A stretch of 64,000 bases of DNA from Cordia subcordata (GCA_028554755.1 JAPTOF010000017.1:3720001-3784000), one strand, 5' to 3'; shown: positions 22,745-33,581, counted from the stretch's first letter. Notes: generated by a model not told the origin, from the sequence alone. Translations and numbers: made by a program.

Positions 22745-22988
22745 AACTATTTATGATTTATTTAAATTAGTTTTTTTTTTTAAAGTATTTTTTAATAATT
22801 TTTTAAAAAAATATTTTTTTTGAAAAATTAAAAATTCTTGCTTTTAATAAAAACTGTACTTGAGTTTTTTTTTTCTAGAGTTTTAATTTCTGGAAGGTAA
22901 AATAGGTGGTTGTTACAAAAGGAATATACACTTCTCAGGAAAAAAAAAGAGCTTTTCCTAGAAGAAAAAACAATCCAAACAAGCCCTT
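22745..22988. mobile_element. AT-rich MITE, partial (CAATCCAAACAAGCCC end)
   Basis: The right end CAATCCAAACAAGCCCTTA is the hAT-like MITE terminus; the left end is less certain within an A/T-rich run. Confidence 0.4.
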
Positions 22989-23449
22989 ATTTTTCTTGCA
23001 ATAAGCAACCAGTAGGAATTAAAATGACCTTTTTCATGAGGGACAATGTTACCCCAAAACTCTAAATGCCAAATTTAATTAACTAAATAACATTTGTTTT
23101 TTTAGTTTTGAATAAATATATATTATCCCCTTATAATTTCAGACAGTGCTATTTTTTCCCTTAATTTAAATACTTTTCTTTTTCTTTCTCCACGGACCTA
23201 CAAGAAATGCATCCTCATCTATCTGAAGTTGATAGCTTCCACTAACTTATATTAGTAAATGAGAAATTTACCATAAAACAAAAAAGGGAAAAAGAAAAAG
23301 AAGAATTGCAAAATGGAAAAGATACTAGAACAGAGAAAATAAAAATAAGACTTTCTTCAAAAGACCCCTAAACAACCACCAACACCATTTTTCTCGATTA
23401 CTCAATTTTACAACCTTAACTAATTAACTAATCAAAACAGCAACATTTC
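22989..23449. other. Intergenic, 3' flank of the VQ gene
   Basis: No gene. The right 100-150 bp should be the 3' UTR of the minus-strand VQ gene. Nothing else recognised. Confidence 0.5.
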
Positions 23450-23924
23450 TCAGGAAGAAGAGCCCGAAATCTTCGGTGAAGTAACCGGAAACAATGGCAG
23501 GAGCTGCGGCTGCGAGCCTCGCGGCGTTGATCTCGGTGACGGATGCAAGTAAAACTTCTTCTCAGCAATGGCTTTTTCCTCTTCAGATGACGAAGACGAC
23601 ATGCCGAAGGAGTCTTGATCAATCAGTGGTGTAACTGGGCTAAGAACAAGCAACGGAAAATCAAGAACGCTCGGCGATAACATCTCCGGCTTGCTGCGGC
23701 GCGAGAATGAGGGCGATAAGTTTTGTGCAAAGCCTGGTGCAGGGACTAAAGGGCTGATCATGAGCCCAACGTTCTTGAGGCTGTTCCTTCTCTCGTAGAG
23801 CTTAAAGCTTTGCTTCTTTGGAGCAGTGCTCTTGATAAGTGGTAAGCTGCAGCCTTTGCCAGGTGGTGGTGGTGGATCTGACAATGAACTCGTCTGGGAG
23901 ATTACCAGGTTTGCAGTAGTCGAG

Positions 23925-23956
<32 letters not shown>

Positions 23957-24166
23957 TGACCCAGTCAGCATCTGAACGACTTGCTTGAATGTGGATTCAT
24001 CCGCTTGGACAAAGGTTGTCTGGTGTGGATTAGAGATGGTTGCTGCGGTCGTCGATGATCCATTGCTGCTTCCATAACTATTTGAGACAATCTCCATTGC
24101 TATACAAGCCTTAGATTTTGTCCAGTTTTGTTTAATTTGCTGATCTTTGAGCTGTTCTGAGGCCAA
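23450..24166 (-). CDS. VQ-motif protein (MPK3/6-targeted type, VQ4/VQ33-like), intronless
   Basis: The 238-residue ORF carries the VQ motif FKQVVQMLTG at 60-69, preceded by TTFVQADEST. Downstream come a 13-Ser run, PPPPPGKGCSLP, KLYERRNSLKN, SPSVLDFPLLVLSPVTPLI and EEEKAIAEKKFYLHPSPRST, ending near LFPVTSPKISGSSS. This order matches plant VQ proteins that bind WRKY factors in the nucleus and are phosphorylated by MAP kinases; eight or so SP/TP dipeptides fit that role. A second in-frame Met at residue 24 (24097) starts MEIVSNSYGS, which looks more like family starts, so the true start may be there. The Ser run is encoded by a TCG repeat and may vary in length. Two TTGACT W-box-like sites lie just upstream (24183 and 24472). 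Confidence 0.92.
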
Positions 24167-24243
24167 TATCTACAGAGATTTGTTGACTGTATTTTTTGTT
24201 TTTTCCTGCAATTTTTTTGGCTACTAGGTAGGGTTGCAGATTG

Positions 24244-24251
24244 ATTATATA
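24244..24251 (-). promoter_or_regulatory. Probable TATA box of the VQ gene
   Basis: TATATAAT on the minus strand, about 80 bp upstream of the first ATG, which would give a leader of about 50 bases. Confidence 0.5.
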
Positions 24252-24683
24252 GATATAAATAAATAAATAAATACAAAGGCAGCCCAACGGTCTTTTAGAT
24301 AAGAAAAAGTGAAGAGGGGCATTGGTTGAGTTTGGAACTTTTTTTTTGTGGGGGGGGGGGGGGGAGAGGGGAGGAGGGGGGTGGTCGGCATCAATTAGGG
24401 CAGGCCAAAGGCCAAGAAGAAGAGAGAGAGAGTAAAAGTTTTCTCAATTTCGAAGACATATAATTTGAGCATTGACTTCAGAGCCTGACTGCAGGGAGAC
24501 TACTTGTTGTGATTGGCATTTGGGATGGAAACAATATGCTCATTCGGTGAATTCCGTGCCTTTAGGCGCGTGAAAATTTGTATTGATGAGGCTAAAAAAA
24601 CACCCCCACAGCCCCTTTGCCCTACCTTTTTAATTGGTTCCTGGTTGATTTTTTGCTGCACTTTCCGAAAATTTCCTTCATTT
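24252..24683. other. Upstream region of the VQ gene
   Basis: It holds a G run at 24350-24364, a GA run near 24420 and a TTGACT W-box core at 24472. No ORF. Confidence 0.5.
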
Positions 24684-25110
24684 TGAAGGAATTAGTTAAT
24701 TATGAGATTTCATATGTTAAATTTTAAAAATTTTAAAAATAGAGCTTTATATAAAAGTGATGTTATATAAAAGTAATGCTGAAAAAAGTTGTTGATTGTT
24801 TGTACTTGTATGTTAAGAGCTAAGTTTTCAATTATTTTGAGAATAATATTGAATTTAAAAAAATATAGAGTAATATTTAAAAAAAATGAATAAAAATAAC
24901 TTCTGAATAATATAAAAACAACTTCTCAAAAACCTTTTTTGAAAAGCTCCAAATAGTTTCTTTAGCTTTTTTTGGATTCAATTTTTATGTAAAAGCTTTT
25001 TTAAAAATAGACCAAATAAGTTAATTCTAATTTTTTTTTAAAAAAACTCTAATTTTTAAACTCATAGAAATCATTTTTAAGTGTCCAAATATTGAACTAG
25101 ACAAACTCTT
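24684..25110. mobile_element. MITE family 2, copy A
   Basis: The left end carries TTAATTATGAGATTTCA and the right end reads AACTAGACAAACTCTT. Shared inner blocks with copies B and C include TTTTTATGTAAAAGCT and CTTCTGAATAATATAAAAA-like stretches. Non-coding. Confidence 0.6.
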
Positions 25111-25171
25111 ACCTCCATGAAAATCTTTTGTTTCCTCCGTCAAGGATGGTGTCGGGTTTTTGAATTCTTTC

Positions 25172-25252
<81 letters not shown>
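25172..25252. repeat. Palindromic (AAT)n(ATT)n satellite, ~81 bp
   Basis: Uninterrupted AAT triplets turn into ATT triplets near 25214, so the tract can fold as one long perfect hairpin. The poly-Ile ORF over it is an artefact. Confidence 0.95.
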
Positions 25253-25255
<3 letters not shown>

Positions 25256-25435
25256 ATGATCACAATAAAATTATTTTAACAATTAGCCAATCATTGAATG
25301 ATTCCCGTTGCTTGAATATTAACGTGACACCAACTATTCACTAGAATTATATCTCTATCTAGACATTATTATGCAAATTGGAGATTATAAGGGAGAGGGG
25401 ATTGCTGATGCTGAAGTTTTAATGCATGGTTTAAA

Positions 25436-25508
25436 AACCATGGGTGTAGGACGACTTTTGAATGAATTAAAAACCCCCTTTCATTGACCAAAAAATAAAA
25501 ATAAAAAC
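25436..25508 (+). mobile_element. Short LINE-type tail insertion, ~73 bp, 15-bp target duplication
   Basis: It ends CATTGACC followed by an A-rich tail. The flanks AATGCATGGTTTAAA (25421-25435) and AATGCTTGGTTTTAA (25509-25523) agree at 13 of 15 positions. Probably a 5'-truncated LINE. Confidence 0.55.
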
Positions 25509-25613
25509 AATGCTTGGTTTTAACGTGGCTTGGTTTTTCCTAAGTTTACAATTCCAACCCTCACATGATCTTGCTTATTAATCTTGACAATAAACTCTTT
25601 CGTAGTAGAAGTT

Positions 25614-25633
25614 TCGACCCTAGAAAAAAAAAA
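25614..25633 (+). mobile_element. 20-bp micro-retroposon (TCGACCCTAG plus A10)
   Basis: Flanked by TCGTAGTAGAAGTT (25600-25613) and TCATAGTAGAAGCT (25634-25647), 12 of 14 identical. The tail resembles those at 8583 and 29593. Confidence 0.6.
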
Positions 25634-25675
25634 TCATAGTAGAAGCTCTTCATTTACAAATTTAGAGGAGTAATT

Positions 25676-26083
25676 ACTTAGAGTTTGTTTTGTCCAACAT
25701 TTTGAAATTCTAAAATACTTTCTATGAGTTAAAAAGTTGAAAGTGACATATTTGATCCATTTATAAAAGAACTTTTATATCAAAGTTGAAGTTTAAAAAA
25801 AAAATAAAAAAACAAAAGCTCCAATTTAGAGCTTTTCACAAAATACTTTTGAAAATCTATTTATACATCATATCAAAAATTATTTTTTTTAATTTTTCTC
25901 ACAAATACTATTATATATTTTTTAAAGTCTAATACCCTCATAGTAACTAAAAGCTCAATCCCTAAAATACACAACCAAATAATTAACGAGTTTTATTTAA
26001 TAGCACTTTTACCTAAAGTTCTACTATTAGAAATTTTACATCTAAAAGCTGAAATCTCATAATTAAGCTAAATAAAACCTTAT
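25676..26083. mobile_element. MITE family 2, copy B (inverted relative to A and C)
   Basis: It reads as the reverse of copies A and C: AGAGTTTGTTTTGTCC at the left and GCTGAAATCTCATAATTAAG at the right. Confidence 0.65.
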
Positions 26084-26525
26084 TTTTAATTATTGACGGT
26101 GCTTAGATAGCTCTAGGTAGTTTAACTTTCTAGAGTGACTGTTTCATTAAGAAAATGTACCAACTTAAGTGATAATCCTAATCTTTAATGGGCCGGTTTG
26201 ACTTACTAAGAGCAAACGTAAACAATGTTTTGCATTAGGTGTCGTCGCTAAGAATAGTGACAATATTAAGTGAATCGGCTTTGATAATGCTGACCTAGTA
26301 GGGCCCGTTCTCATTCGTTTTTATTATCTTATTGTCTTGTAGCAGTTCAATTTCCATGATGTGCGGTGCGTATTTTATCTTAAAATAATCTCTCTGCAAA
26401 AATCTCTGGGCTCATATTAGACGTGTCAAATATTGAGACATGTGACTTCATTCAAAAAAGACATTATCCAAATTAATTAAGTTTAAAAATTTATGAAGAC
26501 TAACATTCAAAGTTATTTTGTTACT
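26084..26525. other. Intergenic between MITE copies
   Basis: Non-coding; nothing recognised. Confidence 0.5.
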
Positions 26526-26935
26526 TAGTTAAGGTTTGTTTGATTTAATTGTGAGATTTCAACTATTGAAATTTAGAACTTTTAGTAGTAGAGTTTTGAG
26601 TAAATAGTAAAAGTATTATTGAATAAGTCATTGATTGTTTGGTCTAGTATGTTAGTTTATTTATTTTGATACAATATTAGACTTTCAAAATTATAAAGTA
26701 GTATTTTTTTAGAAAAGTGTAAAAAGAAAATAATTTCTGAGATGCTGTAAAAATAATTTCTCGAAACTTTTTTAAAAAAGATCCAATTTTGAGTGTATGG
26801 TTTTTTAACTTTTTTTTTTAACTCTAACTTTTTATGTAAAAGCTCTTTAAAAAATGGATCAAAATTTAATTTTTAAACTAATAAAAAATATTTTAAGTAA
26901 CTAAAAATTAGACCGAGCAGATTTTAGTTTGAATA
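26526..26935. mobile_element. MITE family 2, copy C
   Basis: The left end GGTTTGTTTGATTTAATTGT runs into GAGATTTCAACTA; the right end is AAAAATTAGACCGAGCAGA. Shares TAACTTTTTATGTAAAAGCT with copy A. Confidence 0.65.
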
Positions 26936-27321
26936 ACTCGAAACGTGAAAAAGTCTCCCGTCAAGTCACGAGCTGTTTGGCACATGTTTCACCAGTTCAA
27001 ACGGTTCGATAAAACCAATTTAATTTCTAAGGCAGATATGGAAATAGATGGACCTAGTCCCATGTGAGACTGGAGAGCATGTCCAAGCCGGCCGGTCTAC
27101 ACACGAAATGGTCCCGCTCATAGTTACATCTGCATTGACGTCTCGTTGACTTGAACGACTCTTTGTGTTGACATGCACGATGATTTGCAAAACCAGGGCT
27201 CTTTGTCTTGGTCGTTTTATTGTTCTGCTTAAAGTGGTATTAAGATGGTTCTTCCATGGGAATTAACTTATTTCACAAGCTTATACTTAAAGCAAATTTA
27301 AGTGAAGTTGGATCTATTTGG

Positions 27322-27362
<41 letters not shown>

Positions 27363-27482
27363 GCGTTTTTCTTTAAAAAGAAAATCACATCTATATGTAA
27401 TGAGTATTTAATTTAATTTTAAAAAAAAGTTGAAACTCAAAAGAAAAAAATTCACAATCAACTTTTTCTCAAATGCAGCAGC
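26936..27482. other. Intergenic with a TA run
   Basis: No gene; a run of about 17 TA near 27326-27359. Confidence 0.5.
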
Positions 27483-27885
27483 TCGGGGCTTGTTCAAGAT
27501 GAATATGGTAAATGGATCTATTGATTCGCTATTAATTTGAGGGATCCAATATCATGGTAGAAGTTAGAGCACTCTTTGAAGGATTATGCGAAGCTATAAG
27601 AGTAGATGTGGTAATTTTTAGATTGAGACTGATTTCCAAGTCTTCACTCAATTGGTCAACAATTCGGGTCAACAAATTGGCCATATCACGCCTTTGGTGG
27701 AGGAATACAAAAGAATAATTAGTCTGTTAAAATATCGACTATTGTGTATATATATAGCAAGCCAACAAATACATAGACTGGCTACCCAAGTTTGGGCTTT
27801 CATGTTCTTTAGAGATGCTATAGGGGTCTTTTCCTCTAAGATGATCCTCAACTAATATCGGCACTATGTCTCCTTAAAAAGAAAA
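27483..27885 (+). pseudogene. LINE 3' end: RNase H-like (RVT_3) domain relic with poly(A)
   Basis: With frameshifts and stops, plus-strand frames read GLVQDEYGKWIY, then FAIN, then VEVRALFEGLCEAIRVDV and, at the end, an ADWL-like stretch next to LPKFGLSCSLEM. This order (G.V.D..G.W..GF...G, E..AL..GL..A, N..ADWLAK.G) is that of the RNase H domain at the end of plant LINE ORF2. The A-rich tail near 27873-27890 fits a retroposed 3' end. Not functional. Confidence 0.6.
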
Positions 27886-28730
27886 AAAAATACTTTTTGC
27901 AAAAATTTATAAAAATAAAAAAAATAAGAAAAATCAATTAAAAAAAACCTGTTGTCTACTTTCTAACGGTATATGAGGGCGGCTTCCAAACAGGATTGTG
28001 AACAACCTGTTGACAAGTGAGGCCAAATAATTTCCAACCATGCACCCCTCCCCCAACTCGGCCCTCCCATGTTCTAGATGGTCGCTGAAGTCTCTTGACT
28101 AACAATCAAGAAGAATTGTACGAGTGCCAGACACTCTAATTTTATTCTTCAAACATCTTTCTCACGAAATAATCCTCTCAAACAAAAAGAAAATGGCTTA
28201 GAAACCACATTTTTCACCTAAAGTTAAAATAAAACAAGTAAATAAATAAAAGAATCAGTTGCTTTAATTTGATTAATTGATTACTTTTCGTGGACTATCC
28301 ACAACAAATTAGATACATATTTCATGGTTCACAATTATGCATGAACTACCACTAAATTCTTATGCAATACTATCTCAATTAATTGGTCAAGTGCTATGTC
28401 TCGTATTAGTGTAAGTTGTCCAAGGGATTAATTTCTACTAAATGTAAAATGTAATCGGCCTTTAGCCTCTCTTAAAGTGAAAAAAAGAAAAAAAAATAAA
28501 GTTAATTGGTTTGCCTCCTACAAAATGAACTTTTAGTCTATCCCCGGACTTGCAGCTTGATAAATGAAATTTAATTTGGAGCGTGTACTTATATATATCC
28601 TTTAATTTGTTACAGTGACAGGATGGTTAACTTACTTTTTCGTTGTAGGATTACGTCCAAATGTATGGTTTAAGTATTAATAATCATGTTATATTTGTGA
28701 TAAGAAAGCATGTATTCTAATAAAATTGTT
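27886..28730. other. Intergenic, no gene recognised
   Basis: AT-rich DNA with A runs; no domain found in any frame. Confidence 0.5.
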
Positions 28731-28969
28731 AGATAAAATGCATTTTATTCCACTTTATTTTATCAAAGTCACAAAACCTTTGTTGTTTTAAAAATTCACT
28801 ACCTTCTATGCTATAAAAGATGTTGCACAAAACCCTCAATTTGGTTAATTTTACAACATTCTTTATATATAATGTGGAGAGTACGACAATGTTCTTTAGA
28901 ACATAGAGAACATTAGCAAATTTTGAAACTACAAAAGTTTTTATGCAAAAATAAAATGTATTTTTGTCT
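28731..28969. mobile_element. MITE, 239 bp, palindromic ends, likely 8-bp target duplication
   Basis: The left AGATAAAATGCATTTTATT mirrors the right end read in reverse, AGACAAAAATACATTTTATT. Flanks AAATTGTT and AAATTTTT agree at 7 of 8. The 84-codon minus ORF spanning it is chance. Confidence 0.6.
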
Positions 28970-29592
28970 AAATTTTTATCCATTTATACGACAAAAAATC
29001 ATGTCAGTAGTTATGCTTCTTTAAGCTTCTAGTTATATTTCAAAATTAACTAGTTATGTTTAACCCAAGGATAAGGTTCCCAATGTAACTAAAAATTGGT
29101 GCTACACCATAGCTAATTCATGTTTGTCAATATTTGGAAGTATAACTAATATTTATTATGCTTGGAGGTATAACTAGTGTAGGTCTACACCAAATAAAGT
29201 TTAAAATTTGTTACACTTTAAAATGTGACAAATGTTTTTTTTTTGAAATTTATATTAATTACACCTTTAGAACAACAATTTCTCACTATTTAAAAAAAAA
29301 ATAAATAAATATTTTTAATTTTGCTGTTACAATTTAAAAATAAAAAATATTTTTATTATACATAAAATCATAACTTAAAAAATAAATTTTAAATATAATA
29401 AAAGAATTCATAGTTTCTGATCTAAAATCTTATAATGTTATTTTACGTAAATATTACGGCCAACGTTCCACCTACATTGCTCATACGCAAGTTGACAACA
29501 CTAAATGCTGTGTTGCACATTAATTCTATATCTTGACTGCTGGCTCTTCAATTTTGCTTCGTGCCACTAATACAGTCAGTCATTTGGTTGGG
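28970..29592. other. Intergenic, no gene recognised
   Basis: It contains repeated TAACTAGT/ACTAGTTA motifs and AT-rich filler. Nothing coding. Confidence 0.5.
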
Positions 29593-29625
29593 CAATTCGA
29601 CCACAAAAAAAAAAGGAAAAAAAAA
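29593..29625 (+). mobile_element. 33-bp micro-retroposon (CAATTCGACCAC plus A-rich tail)
   Basis: TGGTTGGG lies on both sides (29585-29592 and 29626-29633), a perfect 8-bp duplication. The ATTCGACCAC core is identical to the insertion at 8583. Confidence 0.75.
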
Positions 29626-29884
29626 TGGTTGGGGGAAAGCATAGCCGAATACACACACAAATACATAGATCAATAATGATTGCATTATAAATTTTTAGTG
29701 TCTAGTAAATACAATATTAGAACCTACGATATAATTTGCACCAATTTAATTGAGTTTTCTTCACTAATGACCGATCAAGTTGTAATGAAAAGGTATGTTC
29801 TTTTACGCTCTCTAACTCTAACAGAAAAACTAACCGCGGAAGCTAGCATGCAATATTTTTAAAGTTATAAGGATATTAATTTTT

Positions 29885-30346
29885 GGGTAAAATGCATGTT
29901 ACTCCCTATGAGTTGTCTAATTAGTTGAATTTTTTCTTGTGTATTAAAACTTACTAGATTATCTCCTTGTGCTTTCACAAAATGACATGTTACTTCTAGT
30001 GGTTTATATAATTAGCTAATTACTCCAATGTAATTTATCTAGTTAATTGATTACCTCTTACATTTTCAAGAAACAATTACCTATTTTTTTGTTATTTTCT
30101 AGTCCCGGTTTGGTAAAAATAAGGATATTTTTTGCCGAAATATATACACATTAAAACTTTTACTACTCATCAAAAAAAAAAAAAAGATGCTTATGATTCA
30201 GAATAAGTTAATTTAAACAAAAAATGTCAAGGTAGGACATTATGCATCATTTTTTAAAAAGCATAGGAGGCTAATACGGCAAGTTTTAAGACATAGTAGA
30301 GTAATCAACTAATTAGAGAAATTATAAGAAATAACATGCAATTTAC
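29885..30346. mobile_element. MITE family 1, copy 4
   Basis: Begins GGGTAAAATGCATGTTACTC; the right end mirrors it (AATAACATGCAATTTAC). The TTTTTTAAAAAGCATAGGAG block matches the other copies. Confidence 0.65.
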
Positions 30347-30985
30347 AAAAATTTAATGGGACTTCAACAAAATACAGAAGTATTGAGGTAAAATATATCT
30401 TACTGAAATGAAAAACAAGTCAATAAATGAGACAGACAAGAGAATGCGTGCAGCCATAAGCCGTTTGGAAAATCACGAGTACTGTCTTCATATGCCAACA
30501 GGGATGATGGATTTTGCAGGTGTGTGACTTTTCTGCACCTCTTGTGACTTCGTTGGATAAACGTGACCAGAGGGAGGGAGAGGTTTGTCGAAATTGTATT
30601 CAGGAAGCGTTAGATATCATTCTTTTTTTATTACATATATTTATTTATTTTCATATGTCAATTAAAGCATACAAAAAACAATAAATGAGTACTAAAAAAA
30701 TTATGATATTCAGCAACGCCCTTCATTATCCTCTCTATATGTCGTCTTTCATTTCTCCTTCTTGTTCTTTTTTATTCTTTGGTGTTTTTTTTTTTTAATT
30801 GTAGACGGACGGATGTACTTGGTCAGAGTAGTCTTTGTATATATTGAAATAATTAATAAAGTGACAATTTTAATTTTTTTTGAAAAATTTAGTGTGTTAT
30901 TCTACTCTTTTTTTCTTTTTCTCTTGGGTTTGTTCATTTTTATACATTGGTATTAAGGTACCATACGATATCCTAGGTTGCTTCT
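30347..30985. other. Intergenic, no gene recognised
   Basis: Nothing coding; T-rich tracts near 30760-30800 and 30900-30930. Confidence 0.5.
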
Positions 30986-31315
30986 TTACAGGGACGGAGC
31001 CAAAAAATTCTTCCAATGGGGTAATGTGTAAGTAATTCATATATATAAAAAATTCGAGCCTTTTCTTAAAAACACATATATTATAATTGTCTTTGATAAG
31101 CCTCATATTTTGAAAATATTGTATAATCGCTTTATTTTCAACATTACAATAGTGAAAAATCATTTGTAAATCAATCCCTCATCCTATATATCAATTGATT
31201 CTTTGCAATATTAATAGCAAAAAATCTCTTTCAACACTAGCAGTTTGTAATTGGGAAAACCAAATACTAATTTGACTAACAAATAAACAAAAAGATACAC
31301 TACTTTTCCTTTCCT
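30986..31315 (-). pseudogene. hAT transposase C-terminal relic (ZMYM1-like dimerisation end)
   Basis: The minus-strand reading gives VENKAIIQYFQNMRLIKDN, the typical end of plant hAT proteins of the zinc-finger-MYM1-like type, preceded in broken frames by LVKLVFGFP and ESID-like pieces of the hATC domain. The transposon terminus CAGGGACGGAGCC at 30990 follows it on the coding side. No further transposase sequence is seen to the right, so this is a 3' fragment. Confidence 0.5.
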
Positions 31316-31859
31316 CAATTGAAAAAAAAAAATATTGTCTGTTCATACGTCTTCACCTTTACTCTCTCTACACCTTTTCTTTTTCCTCTTTCTTGATATG
31401 CAAAGTCAGATCCTTTTTACTTGTTAAAAAACAACAACGTATTAGTTCATTTTATCACTTTATTGGTGTCAATTATTAAATGTATATCATATACACATGC
31501 ATGCATTTTTTGGTTGGAGAAAAGTTGAGTGGTGTCACTGGATACCACTCAACAAAGAGTAGCGCGTCCATGACTTCTTTATTTTTTATATTTCATTTAC
31601 TTTTTAATAATTAATCAAACTTTTATCGTTGATAAATTAATAAAGAGAATGGTACTAATTAACTTTAGTATGACATGGAACCTGTGAAGCTTCCTTTTTC
31701 AATATTTTCATAATGATAAGTTAGTATTTTTTTTTTAAGTTTTGAGAAGTTTGGTGTCACATTAGTAGTTAATTTACATTTGCTATGTGGGATGAGTATT
31801 AGGGGCAGCTTTGTGTGATTTTTCTCTTAATTTTCTAATGGAATCGATTTTGTAACGAT

Positions 31860-32410
31860 TCAATCCTAATTATTGACCTGCCATCACATTTGAACCTAAT
31901 TAACTAACCCAAAATACTTAAGCCAGTGATGACAGTAATAGTGAATCCAACGCATTATAAAGCGCACACAAATCTCACAAAAAATCGATGTGGGATGGGA
32001 TATTATAGTTTCCCCCTTAAAGACGCGACATCCTCGTCGTAGCCCAAATCCAAACAGAACAAATCCATAGCGCAGAACCCCGGGCAGTGTGGTTTCTACC
32101 CAGAGTCTACTTTGATATCACATGTAATGACCTAAATGTGATATCCCACATCGGTTTGTGTAATGACTTGTGACTTGTTTATAAGTGGGTGGAGTAGGTA
32201 TAACTAATAACTTGGGTTAATCATTTTGGACTAGTTAATTAGTGGCCCAAATAGTTATTGGTTATAACCATTACACTAGTCTCACTAGCGGGCCTGGACT
32301 CAGTGGCGTAGCAGATTGTTATAAGAGTCAGTTACCAATCGGTTAGTTATTGGTTACGGTCATTACACCAATCTCGCTTGTTGGTTTGGAATCGGGGGTG
32401 TGATAGATTC
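31860..32410. mobile_element. TRIM-like / LTR fragments with inverted CCCACATCG promoters
   Basis: Right block: TGTAATGACCTAAATGTGAT, then ATCCCACATCGGTTTGTG, then TTTATAAGTGGGTGG. Left block on the opposite strand: ATCCCATCCCACATCGATTT, then GTGCGCTTTATAATG. Between them, CTACTTTGATATCACATG resembles an inverted primer site (TGGTATCAGAGC type) next to the right block, as in plant TRIMs. The opposite orientation of the two blocks means it is rearranged. No coding capacity. Confidence 0.4.
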
Positions 32411-32691
32411 AGCAGCTTATAATTTTTGTAAAATCATAATAGACAAACCCACAATTTTCATTGAATTTGTTTTTTAGCAGTTTAAAATTTACTTATGGCA
32501 TTCTTAATTATGTAATATAATCTTCTACAACTATTTTCTTAAATTTCAAAACACTTATAAATACGATAATTCAATATGAAAAAGACACTAGATAACAATT
32601 TCCAGCAACACTATTAAATATGACAATCTAATATGAAAAAGACACTAAATCTTAACATTAGTTTCGTATGTATGTATGTATGTATGTATAT

Positions 32692-33026
32692 TGTTGAATG
32701 TGGCCCGTATTCTTGGGCAACAAGAATAGCAGATTTCCTTATTAGCATATTACCTTATTCGCTTGTTTCCTTTTGTAGCACATAATTAATTAGTTGCCTT
32801 TTCTGCTTAATAGGTTTAGGAAACCTTTGCACTATAAATAGGTGGCAATACTCATTATGTTATGTGTGTGAGAGAGAAACCAAAGTGAGAGCCTTGTAGC
32901 ATTCGTGATCAGTAATAGAATTATTCTCTGCTGCCCGTGGACGTAGGCTTCAAAGCCGAACCACGTAATTTCTTGTGTCCGTTATTTCTTCTCGTATTCT
33001 TCGTGTTTGCATGTTTTTCCCCAACA
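32692..33026 (+). repeat. 5' LTR, 335 bp
   Basis: Starts TGTTGAATG, ends CCCCAACA. TATAAATA at 32833-32840 is the likely promoter TATA box, with transcription expected to start about 30 bp on. Confidence 0.93.
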
Positions 33027-33029
33027 AAC

Positions 33030-33041
33030 TGGTATCAGAGC
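33030..33041 (+). promoter_or_regulatory. Primer-binding site, initiator tRNA-Met type
   Basis: TGGTATCAGAGC three bases after the 5' LTR, the standard copia primer site. Confidence 0.92.
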
Positions 33042-33581
33042 ATAGGTATTAATCCGCTGCTTGAGGGAAAAAGGAAAAATCAAAACTCACTGTGAAACCA
33101 AAATTTCTCAAACCAAACGGTGCCTAACTAAACAAAGGTCTTTGTTCGGCGAGGAGTGCTCGGTCTTCACGTTGAGCGTTGGTGGCTGGAGTGGAAGCTT
33201 GCGTCGGCGGGTCGTGGTTCGTGTTTGGATTTGAAGAACAAGCGAAGAAGATAGAGTTCGCGTGCTCTTGAGGTTGGTTTTGGGTATTCAGGTATATATT
33301 TTTTTTTTGGAATTGGTTCAAGTTTGTAAAGCAGGTTTAGGATTTGTAGGCTTTGGGTCTTTGGGTTTATTTGGATCAGGCCTGAGTAGTGGCCTTGTCC
33401 AATTTTGGTTAGGTCTTGGGTCTTGGGTTAATTAATTTTTTGTTAGGCTTGGGTTCTAGGCCAGAAAAATAATAAATTTCTTTTTTGGGTTTAGGCTTAG
33501 TTTAGGCCAAAAGAATAAAAAAAGAATTTTTATTTGGGCTTAGATTTAGTCCTGAAACAAAAAAAAAAAAAAAAAAGAGAC

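Noticed and set aside
25027..25263. Minus-strand ORF with a long Ile run
   Set aside because: Translation of the AAT/ATT satellite and MITE sequence.
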